Shown here: positions 10,751 through 22,842 of the stretch, piece after piece
Numbering within the stretch: position 1 is the first letter of the stretch
Layout: each line of letters opens with the position of its first letter
Assembly: GCA_963682025.1 (NCBI GenBank)
Contig: OY821520.1
Location: forward strand, 235,153,530-235,217,529
Reading direction: 5' to 3'
DNA length: 64,000 bases
Source: Cordilura impudica
Lineage: Eukaryota; Arthropoda; Insecta; Diptera; Scathophagidae
The notes under the pieces: model-generated
The model's input: only the letters and a program-made list of their open reading frames with translations
Database searches by the model: none
What the model was told of the DNA's origin: nothing
Position numbers and translations under genes: made by a program

Positions 10751-12690
10751 TTGTTCATTACAATTCTGGCAGATATTTATTTTCAACGAAATGATGTAGA
10801 TGAAGTAATTTTGCACATAGTGAGCAACGACTTCTTTAAGAATTGTAACCTAGAAGACATTGAAATGCACAAAGGAAAAATTACTAATTTTGCATCGAAT
10901 TTGAAAAGACGGTACATTGAATGCTCTCATAGCAAGGCAAAGATGTACAAACGTTACCAAGACTGGTTAATAAAGGAACTTATTTTTGAGAGTGCATCTA
11001 CATCTGCCAATGAAAGTGGAAAGAAGGGTCGACCAGCAAAACCAATTGACGGATGTAGTGAAAGATCTCGAAGGCGCAAGCTGGAGAATATCAATGAAGA
11101 AATTTCTCAAAGAATTATTAAGGATTAATTTTTGCACAAAATTCTACCAACCCAAAATAAAAAAAATAAAATTGAAATAATTGAAAAAATAGAAGAAGCG
11201 AGACCAAGGCGCACAAAGAGGATTTTGAAAAGCATTCCTACACCAATTGAAGAAATGAAATTTACGCCGGAAGAAGCGTTCGCCCTATTTTTGGATTTGA
11301 AATTGACCAAAAATCAATATAAGGAATTGCTGAAGGGAACCAATGAAAAGAATTGTGGAATTTTTCCAGAGTATCGTGATTTAGTTTCTGCCAAACAAGA
11401 ATGCTTACCTTCACAATCTGCTATTAGTGTCACTTCAACATCAGCAGAAATAAAATTGGAAGATCTCCTTGAACATACTGCAGAACGATTGCTAAATACA
11501 CTTGATACTGATCATTTTAAAAAAAAATGGTAATGGCAGCATTACTTTAATTTCTAAATGGGGATGTGATGGATCCTCTGGTCAGAAACAATACAAGCAA
11601 TTTAATGCCGAAAATTCATTTATTTATGGTATCTTTCGTTCCATTGCGCTTAACAAAAAGGTATAGCGTCTTAGAGCCGTCAACTATTAGAGCAACAAAA
11701 ATTGATGTATAGAAAAATGAAATTCCTTCTTCAACAAAGTATTGCATACCAATAAAATTTGCATTCAAAAAGGAAACCAAAGATGTCATAACTGAAGAAG
11801 TTCAAAATATAAAAGATCAAATTAAGGAACTTCAACCAGTAATATTTAAATTTGATGACCAAGACATTGAAGTACATTTTAAAATGTGTCTCACAATGAT
11901 TGATGGAAAAGTTGCACAAGCTTTAACTGGAACAAAGTCAACGTCAAGCTGCATTACATGTCAAAAGACATGAAGTCAATTTAGCCAACCCCCACCAGAA
12001 GACGATAGTTTTAAGGAAGCCTACGAATTTGGAATGTCCCCTCTTCATGCTAGAATACGTTTCATGGAGCATATTCTTAAATTGGGTTATGATTTGGAAT
12101 TTGGTCCGTTAGGCGAAACAGTGAGAAAAAACAAAGAAAATGAAGAAAAAACAAAGAAAAGCAAAAAAAAAACAAATTCAACAAAAATATCTACAGCTAG
12201 GCCTCGTAATGGACCAACCAAAACAAGGGGAAGGAAACACAAATGATGGAAATACTGTAAGATTTTTTTCCGATCCAGAAACTGCAGCATCTATCACAGG
12301 TGTAGATCATGAATTAATAAGACGATTCAAAATCATATTACAAGTTCTAGCATGCAGCAGAAAGATAAATTCAAAAAAATTTGGAGAGTACGCCAATAAA
12401 ACAGCTATACTTTATAATGAAAAATACTCTTGGAGATATATGCCATCCACAGTTCATAAAATTTTGTACCATGGGGGAACAAATAATTCAAAACAATATG
12501 CTACCAAGAGGAGATCTATCTGAAGAAGCGCAAGAAAATGTCCAGATGTTGTACTAATGAAGACCTTATCACTATTTTGTTGTGCACTTCAGATCCATAT
12601 ATGTCCAATATTCGTCAAAAATGGAAAACTACCTCTATTGAATTAGACGAAGAAGCTAAACAACTTCTAGAAGATGAAAATCAAGGCTAA
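10751..12690 (+). pseudogene. Transib (RAG1-related) transposase, degenerate
   Basis: The protein can be followed in pieces. The N-terminal part runs from 10751 to an in-frame TAA at 11126, then to KKKW before a frameshift near 11530. SKWGCDGSSGQKQYKQF follows and should hold the first catalytic Asp. After a shift near 11615 comes FMVSFVPLRLTKRYSVLEP. A long stretch from 11740 carries MIDGKVAQALTGTKSTSS (second Asp), broken by a TGA after CQKT. After another shift near 12165 comes GNTNDGNTVRFFSDPETA. A last shift near 12478 leads to LPRGDLSEEAQE (candidate catalytic Glu), followed by a small deletion with frameshift, then TNEDLITILLCTSDPYMS and a stop near 12690. These blocks are typical of Transib transposases. 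No clear start codon is seen. The element cannot move on its own product. Confidence 0.82.
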
Positions 12691-13399
12691 CTATTTAGAA
12701 GAAATTTTTACTTAAATTGGTTGATTTAAAGTACTTTTTCATTACACTAACAATAAGTTACACTTTTTTTATATAGTTAAAAAATTTTCTTGATATAAAA
12801 ATTTATTTATTTTGTAAATTTACAATAAAAATTGTTATATTTCATAAATTTACCATAAAAATTGATATAGAAATATTTAAAAAGACAATAAAAAAAAATT
12901 TAACTAAAGCAAAAACATACGAGTTTTTCATTGAAACTTCTCTATCTTGAACCAATATAAGGTAACTTTTACGTTCGCTGCTTAATAAATTATATTTTAA
13001 CTCGGGATCTTTCAAAAAAAAACAACCTTTGGCCCTTGTGCACATTAGGACTAAAAAGTTTACGGGGGCCAAAGTTTGGCATTTTCTGAAAAAATTAACT
13101 TAAAAAATTGTTAAAAAGTATTAGTTGTAAAATTAACTGAAAAAATAAGACATTATATTAAAAAACCTTTTTTTTACCTTTTAACACTTCACTTTTGTAC
13201 TAAAATTCAACTACAAATGAAAATGTATTTTAAACCCTCCGTAACTTTTTTTATTTTCGGTCGAGAATTACGTTTTATAGCAAAACTTAAAGGCTAAAGT
13301 CTCACCTATCAAACAAAAAAAAAAAACCGCAAATCAAAATTCCAATCCAATCAAAAGTTATAGATTTTTGACAGCCTTCTCGTCAAATGGTCCAGGGTG
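12691..13399. other. 3' non-coding part of the Transib
   Basis: AT-rich sequence between the transposase stop and the right inverted repeat. No gene is seen. Confidence 0.5.
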
Positions 13400-13662
13400 C
13401 GGCGTTTGTTTGTGTTAGTTCGATTTTTTTTTTAATCGACCTTCGAACTTTGCAGTCAAATGCCGATTTTCAGCATATTGTTTATATGGTTTTTTGGCTA
13501 TAACTCGTCGACTAATTGATATTTTTTCAATCTGTAAAAGCCAAATTATTGCTAGAGACCTGTGCAACAATTAAAATTTTTGTGGTGGTTATGAAGCAAA
13601 ATGTTGGAAAAATTATTTTTTTCATGCTTTTTGAAAATATTTTCCACAAAACTAAGTCTTTT

Positions 13663-14464
13663 TATACCCTATACCACTATGTGGTTTGGGTATAATGACT
13701 TTGTGCTGCTGTTTGTAACAACCAAAAATATTTGACCTACACCCATCTTTAATTATACCGATCGAATCAGAATCACTATCTAATTCGATTTAACGATGTC
13801 CGTCCGTCCGTCCGTCCGTCCGTCTGTGTGTCCATGTAAACCTTGTAATCAAACTGCAGGTCGCAAATATGAATATATTTCGACGAAATTTAGTATTTGA
13901 TCTTTTATCGGCCACGGGATGAACGCTATTGAAATTGGTGAGAATCGGTCCATGTTCAGACATAGCCCCCATACAAATGACCCCTATGAAATCAACATAT
14001 ATTGCCATAAGATCCAAATTATCATACAAATCTTAGTCAAATTGGGTTTGTATGTATATATTACATCCATTAATCAGTAGTCCAAAAATGATCCCTATTG
14101 GACAACTCTTAGTCATAGGCCCCATATAGAACTGCTTCCCGATCTTCACTTAAATCTATCAAAAAACAAATATATTGCACTGATTCTTCTCAAATTTTGT
14201 TTGTATATATTTTTGCAAAATAAAAGAGACTTTACCGAACATGGTCAGGATCGGTCCATTTTTGGGCCTAGTCCCCATATAGATATAGCATCCGATATGA
14301 ACTTTTTCATATCTGCAGCCGAAAAAATTAATAAAAATCCCACTCAAATTTGGTTTATGCTTATTTTCTATATCCAGTTAGTTGGGCCTGAGAGATAGGG
14401 TCTCTAAGCGCATGGTATAGGGTATCTTATAGTCAGTCTAGACCGACTATAACTTTCTTACTTG
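13663..14464 (+). mobile_element. Helentron-like repeat family B, complete copy (802 bp)
   Basis: Starts TATACCCTATACCACTATG and ends TTTCTTACTTG. Just before the end is a hairpin close to TAGTCGGTCTAGACCGACTA. A CCGTCCGTCCGTC microsatellite lies about 135 bp in. The whole resembles mini-me/DINE-1 elements of flies. It sits in a T-run of the CACTGTGG element: the empty site at about 3210 reads AAGTCTTTTTTGCTTTC. No protein is encoded. Confidence 0.75.
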
Positions 14465-14866
14465 TTTTGCTTTCTATTTGATCTAAAATATGCTTCTCAG
14501 TTTCTTCAACAAATTTCATTTGAAAAGAAAATGGTCTTAGTCGATAATTTGCGTTAAAAATCCCAAAACCATTAAATAAATAGCGATTTAGGTAAATATA
14601 AGTAATTAAAAAGGGAAGTTCCAAGAATTAGGAATTAGTAAAACAACTTTTTTTTTAAATCATTTTTTCGTACAAGCGAACTAATTTAAAAAATGAAGAT
14701 TCAGTTAAGACTCGAAACTCAGCCGAAGCTGATGTCTTTTAATTTTCACTCGGTCGTGATAAAATTCGCTATTAATTTTTTTGGAACTTATTTCATTTTG
14801 TGAGTGTTAAGTGCATCAGTTTCATAAAAATAACAAAAAAAAACATTGTATAATATTGTATTAAAA

Positions 14867-16811
14867 ATGTCGGAACCAAAATGTAAAATGGACCATTTTT
14901 GTAATATTTGTGGACGTTTCATAGCAAGCGATGAAAAATGTGGCTATGCGAGTGATTTTTTTTTTGAAGCCTATAAACAATATTTCTCGCAAGAGTTTAT
15001 CACTGACGTAAACTATGCACCTAAAAAAGTTTGCTTTAATTGCTATTCAACTCTTATGCAATGGAAAAGTGAAAAGAAGAAGGCTATGCCTTTTGGTATA
15101 CCAATGATGTGGTTAGACAACAGCCCGCATCAAGAAGAAAATTGCTATGGATGTATCAACTACCATAAAACTTTGAATAGAAGGAAAGCAAAGAATAAAG
15201 CTTATGCAGCAGTGCCAAGTGTCCAATTACCATTACCGCACTCAGAATTCGTTCCATTCCAACATACCGAAGTATTGATCTTCAAACAGATATCAGTACT
15301 ATAACCGCCGCTGCTACATCCATGGATTTCTTCTCAGAATACGACTCTGGTGAAGGTACATCCTATGAAACATCAAAGGACCCAATCCTAGTCTCACAAA
15401 ACCAATTGGATGAAATTGTTGGAAATTTGTGTTTGACTCAGAAAAAATCAGAACTACTTACTGGCTTCATTTTTGAAAGGAAATAATTTGCTGGCGAAAG
15501 GTACCAAAGTAACAGCATATCGAAAACGCCAAAAAGAGTTAGAAAAGTTCTTCAATGTGAATGATGCAAAAAATTTCGCTTATTGCAACGATATTGAAAA
15601 GTTAATAAAGACGATAGGGTTAACCTATAAAAAAGATGATTGGCGTTTATTCATCGATAGTTTACTAATCAGCTTAAAAATTGTGCTTCTGCACAAGAGA
15701 AATAGAATGCCTTCTGTTCCGATTGCGTATAGCACTGACTAGTGAAAATTTCGATAATTTGAAACACATTCTGGAAGTAGTCAAATATAACGAACACCAG
15801 TGGCGCATTTGCTACGACCTCAAAATAGTTTCATTGATTACAGGCTTAACAGCATCTGGCCGTCCAAAATATCCGTTTTTTTTTTGTGCGATTGCGATTC
15901 ACGATACGGAGAAGGTATTAAAGGAAGAAACCGCATAACTGGAATAGTCGCATTGCACGGAAATGGCCTAAAGACAATAGGCTACACGAAAGTCTTGTTC
16001 CTGAAATGAAAATTTTGTTGCCGTTGCTCCACATTAAACTTGGCATTGCTAAAAATTTTTTGAAATGTATCGCAAAAAGACCAGCAGTATTCAACCGCTT
16101 AAAAGACATTTTCCCAAGACTAAGTAAAGCCAAAATTCAGGAAGGGGTTGTTAACGATCCCGACATACGGAAACTAATGAGTCGTCAAGATTTTGACCAA
16201 GTTCTGACAGACCGAGAATTAAATGCATGACTCGCATTGAAAGCAGTCATTAAAGGACTTTTAGGTAAAGAACGCAAAGACAACTACAGGCAATCTGTTG
16301 CAAACATGTTGGCAGCTTTCGATGAAATTGGGGTTAATATGTCGAACAAAATTCATCTCTTGCATCAGCATCTTGATCAACTCGCTCAACAGTTGCCAAC
16401 TGAATCTGATGAGCAAGGCGAACGTTATCACCAAACTGCGCTTCCATTTGAAATAAGGTAACTATAGAGTGTGCATATTTTGAATTCCTAGATTTTTCTA
16501 ATATCTTTGTCAGAGTGCACAATTTAAACATGTTAACGATTGAAAACTATTTTCGTTTCAGATACAGATGAAAGATATCTCCAGATGCAAGACTCGCTAA
16601 AATTTGTTGGTGGTATAAAAACACCTTTGAAGAAGAGGAAGACGAGGAAAAAGAGAAAGAAGGGGAAGACAAAGATGAAATTCCAGAATATCTGTTGGAC
16701 GAAATTATCGACCTTTCTGATGATGATGACGTTGACCAAGATATTAGAGAGAGTAGTGATGTTGATCCACAGCCGCCTGCTAAACTGCAACTGGCCAAAT
16801 CATTAATTTAA
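14867..16811 (+). pseudogene. Uncharacterised TE-linked gene, near full-length but broken (copy 2)
   Basis: The ATG at 14867 opens a Cys-rich N-terminus: FCNICGRFIASDEKCGYAS, VCFNCYSTLMQW and ENCYGCINYHK, a probable zinc-binding region. Later blocks are TKVTAYRKRQKELEKFF, DWRLFIDSLLISLKIVLLHK, HQWRICYDLKIVSLITGL, LLPLLHIKLGIAKNF, DIFPRLSKAKIQEGVV and TESDEQGERYHQ. A 104 bp intron (16458-16561) follows, then ICWWYKNTFEEEED and an acidic tail ending LQLAKSLI at 16811. Breaks are frameshifts near 15265, 15465, 15735 and 15890, a stop near 16007, TGA at 16228 and TGA just after the intron. The block order matches an uncharacterised family I recall from many arthropod genomes. Asp in RLFIDS, Asp in DLK and Glu in DEQGERY would suit a DDE transposase; that role is inferred. 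Copy 1 shares the intron, so copying was DNA-based. Confidence 0.7.
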
Positions 16812-16824
16812 TTTATTTAATTTT

Positions 16825-17640
16825 TATACCCTCCACTCCAGTGTGCAGAGGGTATATATAAGTTTGTCATTCCGTTTGTAATAATTAGAAAAAAAATTTT
16901 GGACCCCATAAAATATATATATTTGTGATCCTTATAACAACCGGAGTTGATATAGCGATGTCCGTCTGTCCGTCTGTGGAAATCACGATGACGGCATCAA
17001 TCGGGCAGCTAGGGTGCTCGTTGACATAAAAAATGATTCACTAACATCCTGAAAAGTTTGCTATTTAAAATCGTCCAAATCGGTTGATTAGGGCCCGAGA
17101 TTTGAATGAAGAACTAAAAAAAGTCTTGAAAAAATACAATTTTCTATGTTGTTCTTGTCACGATCACGCCCTCAATAGTGCAGCTACAGTAATCATTTGT
17201 AGTGAGAATGATTCACCAAATTCATGGGAAGATTTCTGTGTCAAAAATCATTAAAATCGGTGGAACAGGTCCAGGGAAATCTCTGAAAAAGTAAAAAAAA
17301 ATTAAAAATATGATGTTTCTATATTGTTCTTGTTGTTATTCTAAATGTTGTATTGTTGTCATAGCTGGACTTGTTGTTTTTGTGAGCGTTGTGGTAATAA
17401 TATAATAAAAACTAACCCTTTGTACATTTTTTTTATTAACTCTGGTAGAAAATTTTAAAAGTTTCCATTGTTTTGGCATCACTAAAAAAATTTGTTAGAT
17501 CATTTCTGTTATTACCACGAGCCTGACTGCAAAATTTCAGATCGAATGGGTCACGGGAAAGGGGTTAAAATCGATCCAAAATTTTTTCGACAAGCAGACA
17601 CTACGAGTTAATATAAAGGGAGTAAAAATTCACCAACATC
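16825..17640 (+). mobile_element. Helentron-like repeat family A, left arm copy
   Basis: Begins TATACCCTCCACTCCAGTG with a hairpin between ATACCCTC and GAGGGTAT. TATAGCGATGTCCGTCTGTC follows at about 16951, then GATGACGGCATCAATCGGGC. Copies in the opposite orientation lie at 24000-24745 and 27928-28758. No protein is encoded. The inner limit is estimated from the third copy. Confidence 0.65.
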
Positions 17641-19050
17641 TAAAGCAAATAATGCTAAAATACCTAGTTGTTAATAAAAAAAAAAAACAATGTAAATTTA
17701 GCAAAAAAAAAATTTTATGTATAAATTTATTTAAAGAGAAAAACACAAAAATAACGTTTGATATTGTACTTTTTGTGTGCAATATTTACATATACATACA
17801 TGAACATATTAAATAATACAAATAATATACATATACTATATATATGTATATATGTATGTCCATAACAACTGCATGGTATATTATTTTATTTACATAAAAT
17901 TCTGCAATATTCTGTTGTGGGGAAAATACATTTCTTTTGCATTAACAGAGTGTCACTTCATTTTGCTCAGCGTGACTATGCCACAGTAGATGGCGCCACA
18001 ATTTTTGTTTGTTCTAATTAGCTTTGCAATAGTTATTTCTATTTTAATATGAATGTTAATAATATTTTCAACTAGATATCATACAGAACAATGTTAAATG
18101 TATACACGGTCTGGTCTTTTATTTCATACGTTTTTTCATTATTCTTTTACAAATATGAACATAAGTTTGGCATATTAACTTTTTGTTGTCTTTACAAAAT
18201 AGAGTTACCGAGTTCATCAATGAGTTTTTTGCTTTCAAAACAGTTCTACATAGTTATATAGAATTATTATTCTGCTTTACCTACAAAATATCTGATTGCG
18301 ATTACATCTAATTTTTAAAAATTGTTTATAATTACTAAAGCATTATTATTCACATAAATACAAAATTGCACTTTTTAAATTTTCGATTCAAATTTAAGAA
18401 AATATCAATTCTAAAAACTGGAATTAAAACTTTACAATTATAAATTACAATTAATTGAATTTCATGTCAAAACGTCGGAAATTATAATTTTAAATTTAGA
18501 AGACATCAATTGCATCTTTAATATATAAATTTTATTCGTTAAACACAAATTGAAATTCCAAAAAAAAAAACACCAAATACCTATGTTTACATTTAAAAAA
18601 TTTTTACATTTAAAAAAAATCTTGACATTCAGGAGAAATTAATAGCTTTTCAGTACCGCGATTCAGTAACTTCTTTTGACGATAGTCGAATCGTTAAAAA
18701 AAGAAAATTGCAAAATTATAAGTAAAATTTTTAAACGATATTCGCTATTAAAGTCAGCTGTTGTTGTTATCTAAACTACAACCATTTTTGTGTTGTTTAT
18801 TCAATCGATAAAAACTTAAATTTTTAGGTTGAAATGTCGTCATACATAAATAAAAATCATAAAATAGTGAAAATATTTTGCTTTTATTAAAAAAACTTTT
18901 TTATATAAATAAAAAAATTAAATAGCATTTTCAATTCATTATTTCATTTTCAAATAAATAAACAGAAATATTAGTAAAAAAATAGAGATATTAAACATAA
19001 ACATAAAATCATCCTGTCAAACACGAAGTAATTTGTTTTTTTCTATTCTT

Positions 19051-19522
19051 CCTTTTCCGGGTTCACACAAGGCAATTTTTGTTGCGCAACTTTTTTTTCA
19101 ATTCTCTTTTAAAGTTGCCTTAATGTTCACACAGAGAAATTTATTGCCGCAACTTTTCGTTTTCTTTTGCTTTCAAATTCTTACATTTTTGACAGTTCAC
19201 TTTATTAGCTTGTGTAAAAAGAATTTATTATTGGTCCAAAGTGAAAAATCTATTTGTGTGAAAAAATGGAAGTCAAAGAAAAAATTAAATAAAAAAAAAA
19301 TAAAATAAATGAAATAAAAATAATAATTTTTCGCAGCGAAGCAAAGAATAAAAAGAAATGTCAAATAATAAGCTGCAGCTAACTTCGTGTTTATAATTAC
19401 GAATTGCACAACAAAACGAGTTGCCGAGTACAAGCAACTCCGTACCAAATACCACTCTTCTTTCCCCTCTGTCCTACAAACTCAAGAATTGCGCAACAAA
19501 AGTTGCCTTGTGTGAACTCGGA
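19051..19522. mobile_element. MITE present only in the left palindrome arm
   Basis: The ends TCCGGGTTCACACAAGGCAA and TTGCCTTGTGTGAACTCGGA are inverted repeats. The other arm (near 21500) lacks the block and reads straight through TTTGTGTTTTTCGC in the opposite orientation. A CTT target duplication fits but is not the only reading. Confidence 0.7.
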
Positions 19523-20056
19523 CTTTGTGTTTTTCGCTTATTTTGACAGAGATGCCACTCGTTTACAATTAAATAAATAGAAAAATAGATTTGTCGACTG
19601 TCGTTAAGATGTATGTACTTAGTGAATCACTTAATCAGTGCAAACAACAATAGCTGTCTATATATTTTGCGATTGTCGGATCGTTGAAATTTACAGAATC
19701 GGACTACAGAAAACATTAATTTAAATTCAATGAATTTTATAAAACCTCAAATGATATTTAAGAATTTCGAACATAAAAATTGTTACATAAATAAACGCAA
19801 TTTGATGAGAATGTTATTTTTTATATATAAATTTTCACAATTTTATTTGGATGAATATTTGAAGTTCTTCAGAAAATAAAAACAAATTATTTTATTTAAA
19901 ATTTTTGCGATATTTGGTTTTTTGCGTTTGACATCCCTAATTTAATTATTTATTATAAATTTTTTCTCTGTGTTTTCCAAATATGGCAATATTTTTTTGA
20001 AAAAAAAGTTGAGAGAGCTTTTTTTGGTTATTATTTTGTTACTCCATCCGACCTAT

Positions 20057-20690
20057 ATTTATTTATTTATTAAATGTGGATATCATATACAACAAGATAT
20101 AAATCTTTTTAATTACAGTATGTGATCTTATAATGATACAATCAATTTGTGATAGTAGTTACAATACTTTTAAGAAACAAGAAAAATATAAAAATAAAAA
20201 TAATTTTAAATTACAAAAGTATAAAAATATAAGTAAAAAATTAATACATAATGGGAGAGTATAGAATATATAATATAATCACAAATGAAACAATAATTAA
20301 GAAAGTTGATAATTAGAGACCAAATCATTTTTAAACAATTCATTTTTAAATTGTAAATCGTTGTCTGTTATTTTTAAATTGTTGGGTAACGAGTTCCACA
20401 GACATATGGTATTTATAAAAAATTGCCAACTAAAGATTAATGTTCGATATCGTAATTGAATAAGATTATTTCCTCTATTGGATCGTGCAAAGGCGTTCAA
20501 ATAAATAAGATGGTTCTTTGGTGTATATTACTTTGTGAAGTAGAATTAATGATCTTATTTTTATTAAGGCCACGAGGTCAACTCCGTACAGAGACTTAGA
20601 GAAGTTCCATCATATCTCTTTATACCATACACATAACGTAGGATCGCATTGTAAGCTATTAATAATCTCCTTTTACTTTCTGAATCACAA
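20057..20690 (-). pseudogene. LINE 3' fragment in the palindrome centre
   Basis: The minus strand encodes the tail of a non-LTR reverse transcriptase: RLLIAYNAILRYVYGIKRYD, then, after frameshifts, FARSNRG and FFINTICLWNSLPNNLK, stopping at 20297. The TTATTTATTTATT run at 20063 is its 3' tail in reverse. It belongs to the same family as 53308-53682, and its first residues follow directly on from the fragment at 28763-29157. The insertion separates the two palindrome arms. Confidence 0.7.
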
Positions 20691-21072
20691 CAAGTAAGAG
20701 TGTTAAATTCGGCTGTGCCGAATCTTTGATACCCTCCACCTCGGTTTGTTAAACTTAATACAAAATTATTTCAGCAAATTCTTTGGGTTGGTTTTCTTCT
20801 TTTCTATTATTTCGGATTTATTTCGGTGTTTGCTTTTTGGTCATCGTGGTTGCTGATCGGCATGCATTTTGGTTATATACCTATATGCATGCGTTTCCGG
20901 TTATATGACATAACTTCTCGTTTAATTTAGTTTTTGCTAATTAAATAGCTCGCCCTAACCTCCATTGCAAAGGTAATGGTTGTGTAGAGTGGCTATATGC
21001 ATTAAATCGTGCTAATTGGAGATGGCTGTATAGTTTCTTTTAACTGGCCAAATATTTCTTCATTGTGGCCAT
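20691..21072 (-). mobile_element. Helentron-like repeat family C
   Basis: On the minus strand it ends with the hairpin ATTCGGCACAGCCGAAT and then TTAACACTCTTACTTG, the same CTTACTTG ending as family B. The region upstream includes CATTACCTTTGCAATGGAGG. A second, shorter copy in the other orientation lies at 29158-29440. Confidence 0.65.
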
Positions 21073-22269
21073 ATAGGTTGGATGGAGTAACAAAATAATA
21101 ACCAAAAAAAAAGCTCTCTCAACTTTTTTTTAAAATATTGCCATATTTTGAAAACATAGAGAATAAATTTATAATAATAAATAATCAAATTAGGGATGAA
21201 AAACGCAAAAAACGAAAAGTCCCAAACATTTTAAATAAAATAATTTAATGTTATCTTTATTTTCTGAAAAACTTCAAATTTTCATCCAAAAAAAATTTTG
21301 AAAATTTATATATAAAAAATAACATTCTCATAAAATTACGTTTACTTATGTAACAATTTTTATGTTAGCAATTCTTAAATATCATTTGAGGTTTTCTTAA
21401 ATTCATTGAATTTAAATTAATATCGACAAATCTGTTTTTCTATTTATTTAAATTGTAAAGGAGTGGCATCTCTGTCAAAATAAGCGAAAAACACAAAGAA
21501 TAGAAAAAAACAAATTACTTCGTGTTTGACAGGATGATTTTATGTTTATGTTTAATATCTTTATTTTTTTTACTAATATTTCTGTTTATTTATTTGAAAA
21601 TGAAATAATGAATTGAATATGCTATTTAATTTTTTTATTTATATAAAAAAGTTTTTTAATTAAAGCAAAATATTTTCACTATTTCATGATTTTTATTTAT
21701 GTATGACGACATTTCAACCTAAAAATTTAAGTTTTTATCGATTGGATAAACAACACAAAAATGGTTGTCGTTTAGATAACAACAACAGCTGACTTAAACA
21801 ATAGCGAATATCGTTTCAAAATTTTACTGATAATTTTGCAATTTTCTTTTTTTTTTACAATTCGACTATCGTTAAAAGAAGTTACTGAATCGCGGTACTG
21901 AAAAGTTATTAATATCTCCTGAATGGCAATATTTTTTTTAAATGTAAACATTTTTATATGTAAAGATATTTCTAAATTTAAAATTATTATTTCCGACGTT
22001 TTGATATGATTTTCTGAAACTCAATTAATATTTTCTAATTTATAATTGGAAATTTTATTTTCAGTTTAAAAAGTGAAATTTTGTATTTATGTGAATAATA
22101 ATGCTTTATTAATTATAAACAATTTTTAAAAATTAGATGTAATCGCAATCAGATATTTTATAGGTAAAGCAGAATAATAATTCTATATAACTATGTAGAA
22201 CTGTTTTGTAAGCAAAAAACTCATTGACGAACTCGGTAACTCTATTTTGTAAAGACAACAAAAAGTTAA

Positions 22270-22842
22270 CCCCCCAATCTCACATCACACTGAAATTGTA
22301 AAATCGTTGTGTACGTATTATCAACGAAAAATTGTTCGAATTAGTCGAATCCATCGCCATTAAATTTTATGCTCAAACATCTGACTGCAATCTCATTTTT
22401 AAAATGTTGTCGAAGCGTAAACTTGAAAAAATTTGTATACTCTCTCTTATTTTATTTTAAGTAGAGTTACCAAGTTTATTATACAGGCACATGTTTGAGG
22501 GAAAATGTTTACATTTATTATTATTAGTATTATTTTAATAATAGTTAATAATATTTATGCTCTATAATTAACAAACTTGCGTTTTTGTATGCGCATTTCA
22601 AAAAATAAATCATTATAATAGATTTAACAAGTTAAAACTTTAATTACAATTTTACAGAATCCAGTAAATTTGCATTAAATTTATAACAGGGTAACATTAA
22701 TCATCGTTAGTGTCTGCCACTATTCGCACGAAAAATTTGGTGCCATTAGTGTGACCACTGCGGAAAATGTGTGTGTATTAGTAAAAAAAAATGTGAGTGT
22801 ATTGAGTTTTTCGAACTTGCAGTGTGATGTGAGATTGGTGGG
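22270..22842. mobile_element. MITE (573 bp) with TAA target duplication, right arm only
   Basis: The ends CCCCCCAATCTCACATCACA and, reversed, CCCACCAATCTCACATCACA form inverted repeats. The flanks read AAAAAGTTAA/.../TAATATGC. The opposite arm has the uninterrupted AAAAAGTTAATATGCC in reverse. The boundaries are therefore exact, with a 3 bp TAA duplication. No coding capacity. Confidence 0.85.

Larger units (their letters stand above)
9645..13399 (+). mobile_element. Transib DNA transposon (3755 bp)
   Basis: The terminal inverted repeats are imperfect: CACAGTGGACCATATTTTG at the left and, read inward from the right, CACCCTGGACCATTTGACG; both continue into GAGAAGGC. The 5 bp direct repeat CGGCG lies at 9640-9644 and 13400-13404. 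Copy 1 of the host element has a single CGGCG at the matching place (near 2950), so the limits are certain. A CAC-type heptamer and a GC-rich CGGCG-like 5 bp duplication are hallmarks of Transib, the superfamily related to RAG1. The left heptamer CACAGTG equals the consensus V(D)J signal heptamer. A broken Transib-type transposase lies inside. Confidence 0.88.
9551..16811 (+). mobile_element. CACTGTGG DNA element, copy 2, containing Transib and Helentron-like insertions
   Basis: The left end CACTGTGGAACAAATTCAAG at 9551 opens the element. Its terminal sequence is split by the Transib (9645-13399) and by a family-B repeat (13663-14464), then runs into the gene at 14867-16811. Removing both insertions restores collinearity with copy 1 at 2869-3440. 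The right terminus is not visible, because the giant palindrome begins at 16825 right after the gene. The CAC start recalls the CACTA/Chapaev and Transib groups, but classification is open. Confidence 0.5.

Noticed and set aside
14201..14398. Conserved-looking short proteins (MYIFLQN... and antisense MSGIFINFFG...) repeated at 37785-38024 and 54418-54657
   Set aside because: They recur because family B repeats are similar; the two overlapping frames are antisense to each other and lack starts or domains.
19033..19448. Membrane-like open frames on both strands
   Set aside because: They lie in AT-rich MITE sequence; Phe/Lys-rich composition is expected from T and A runs.
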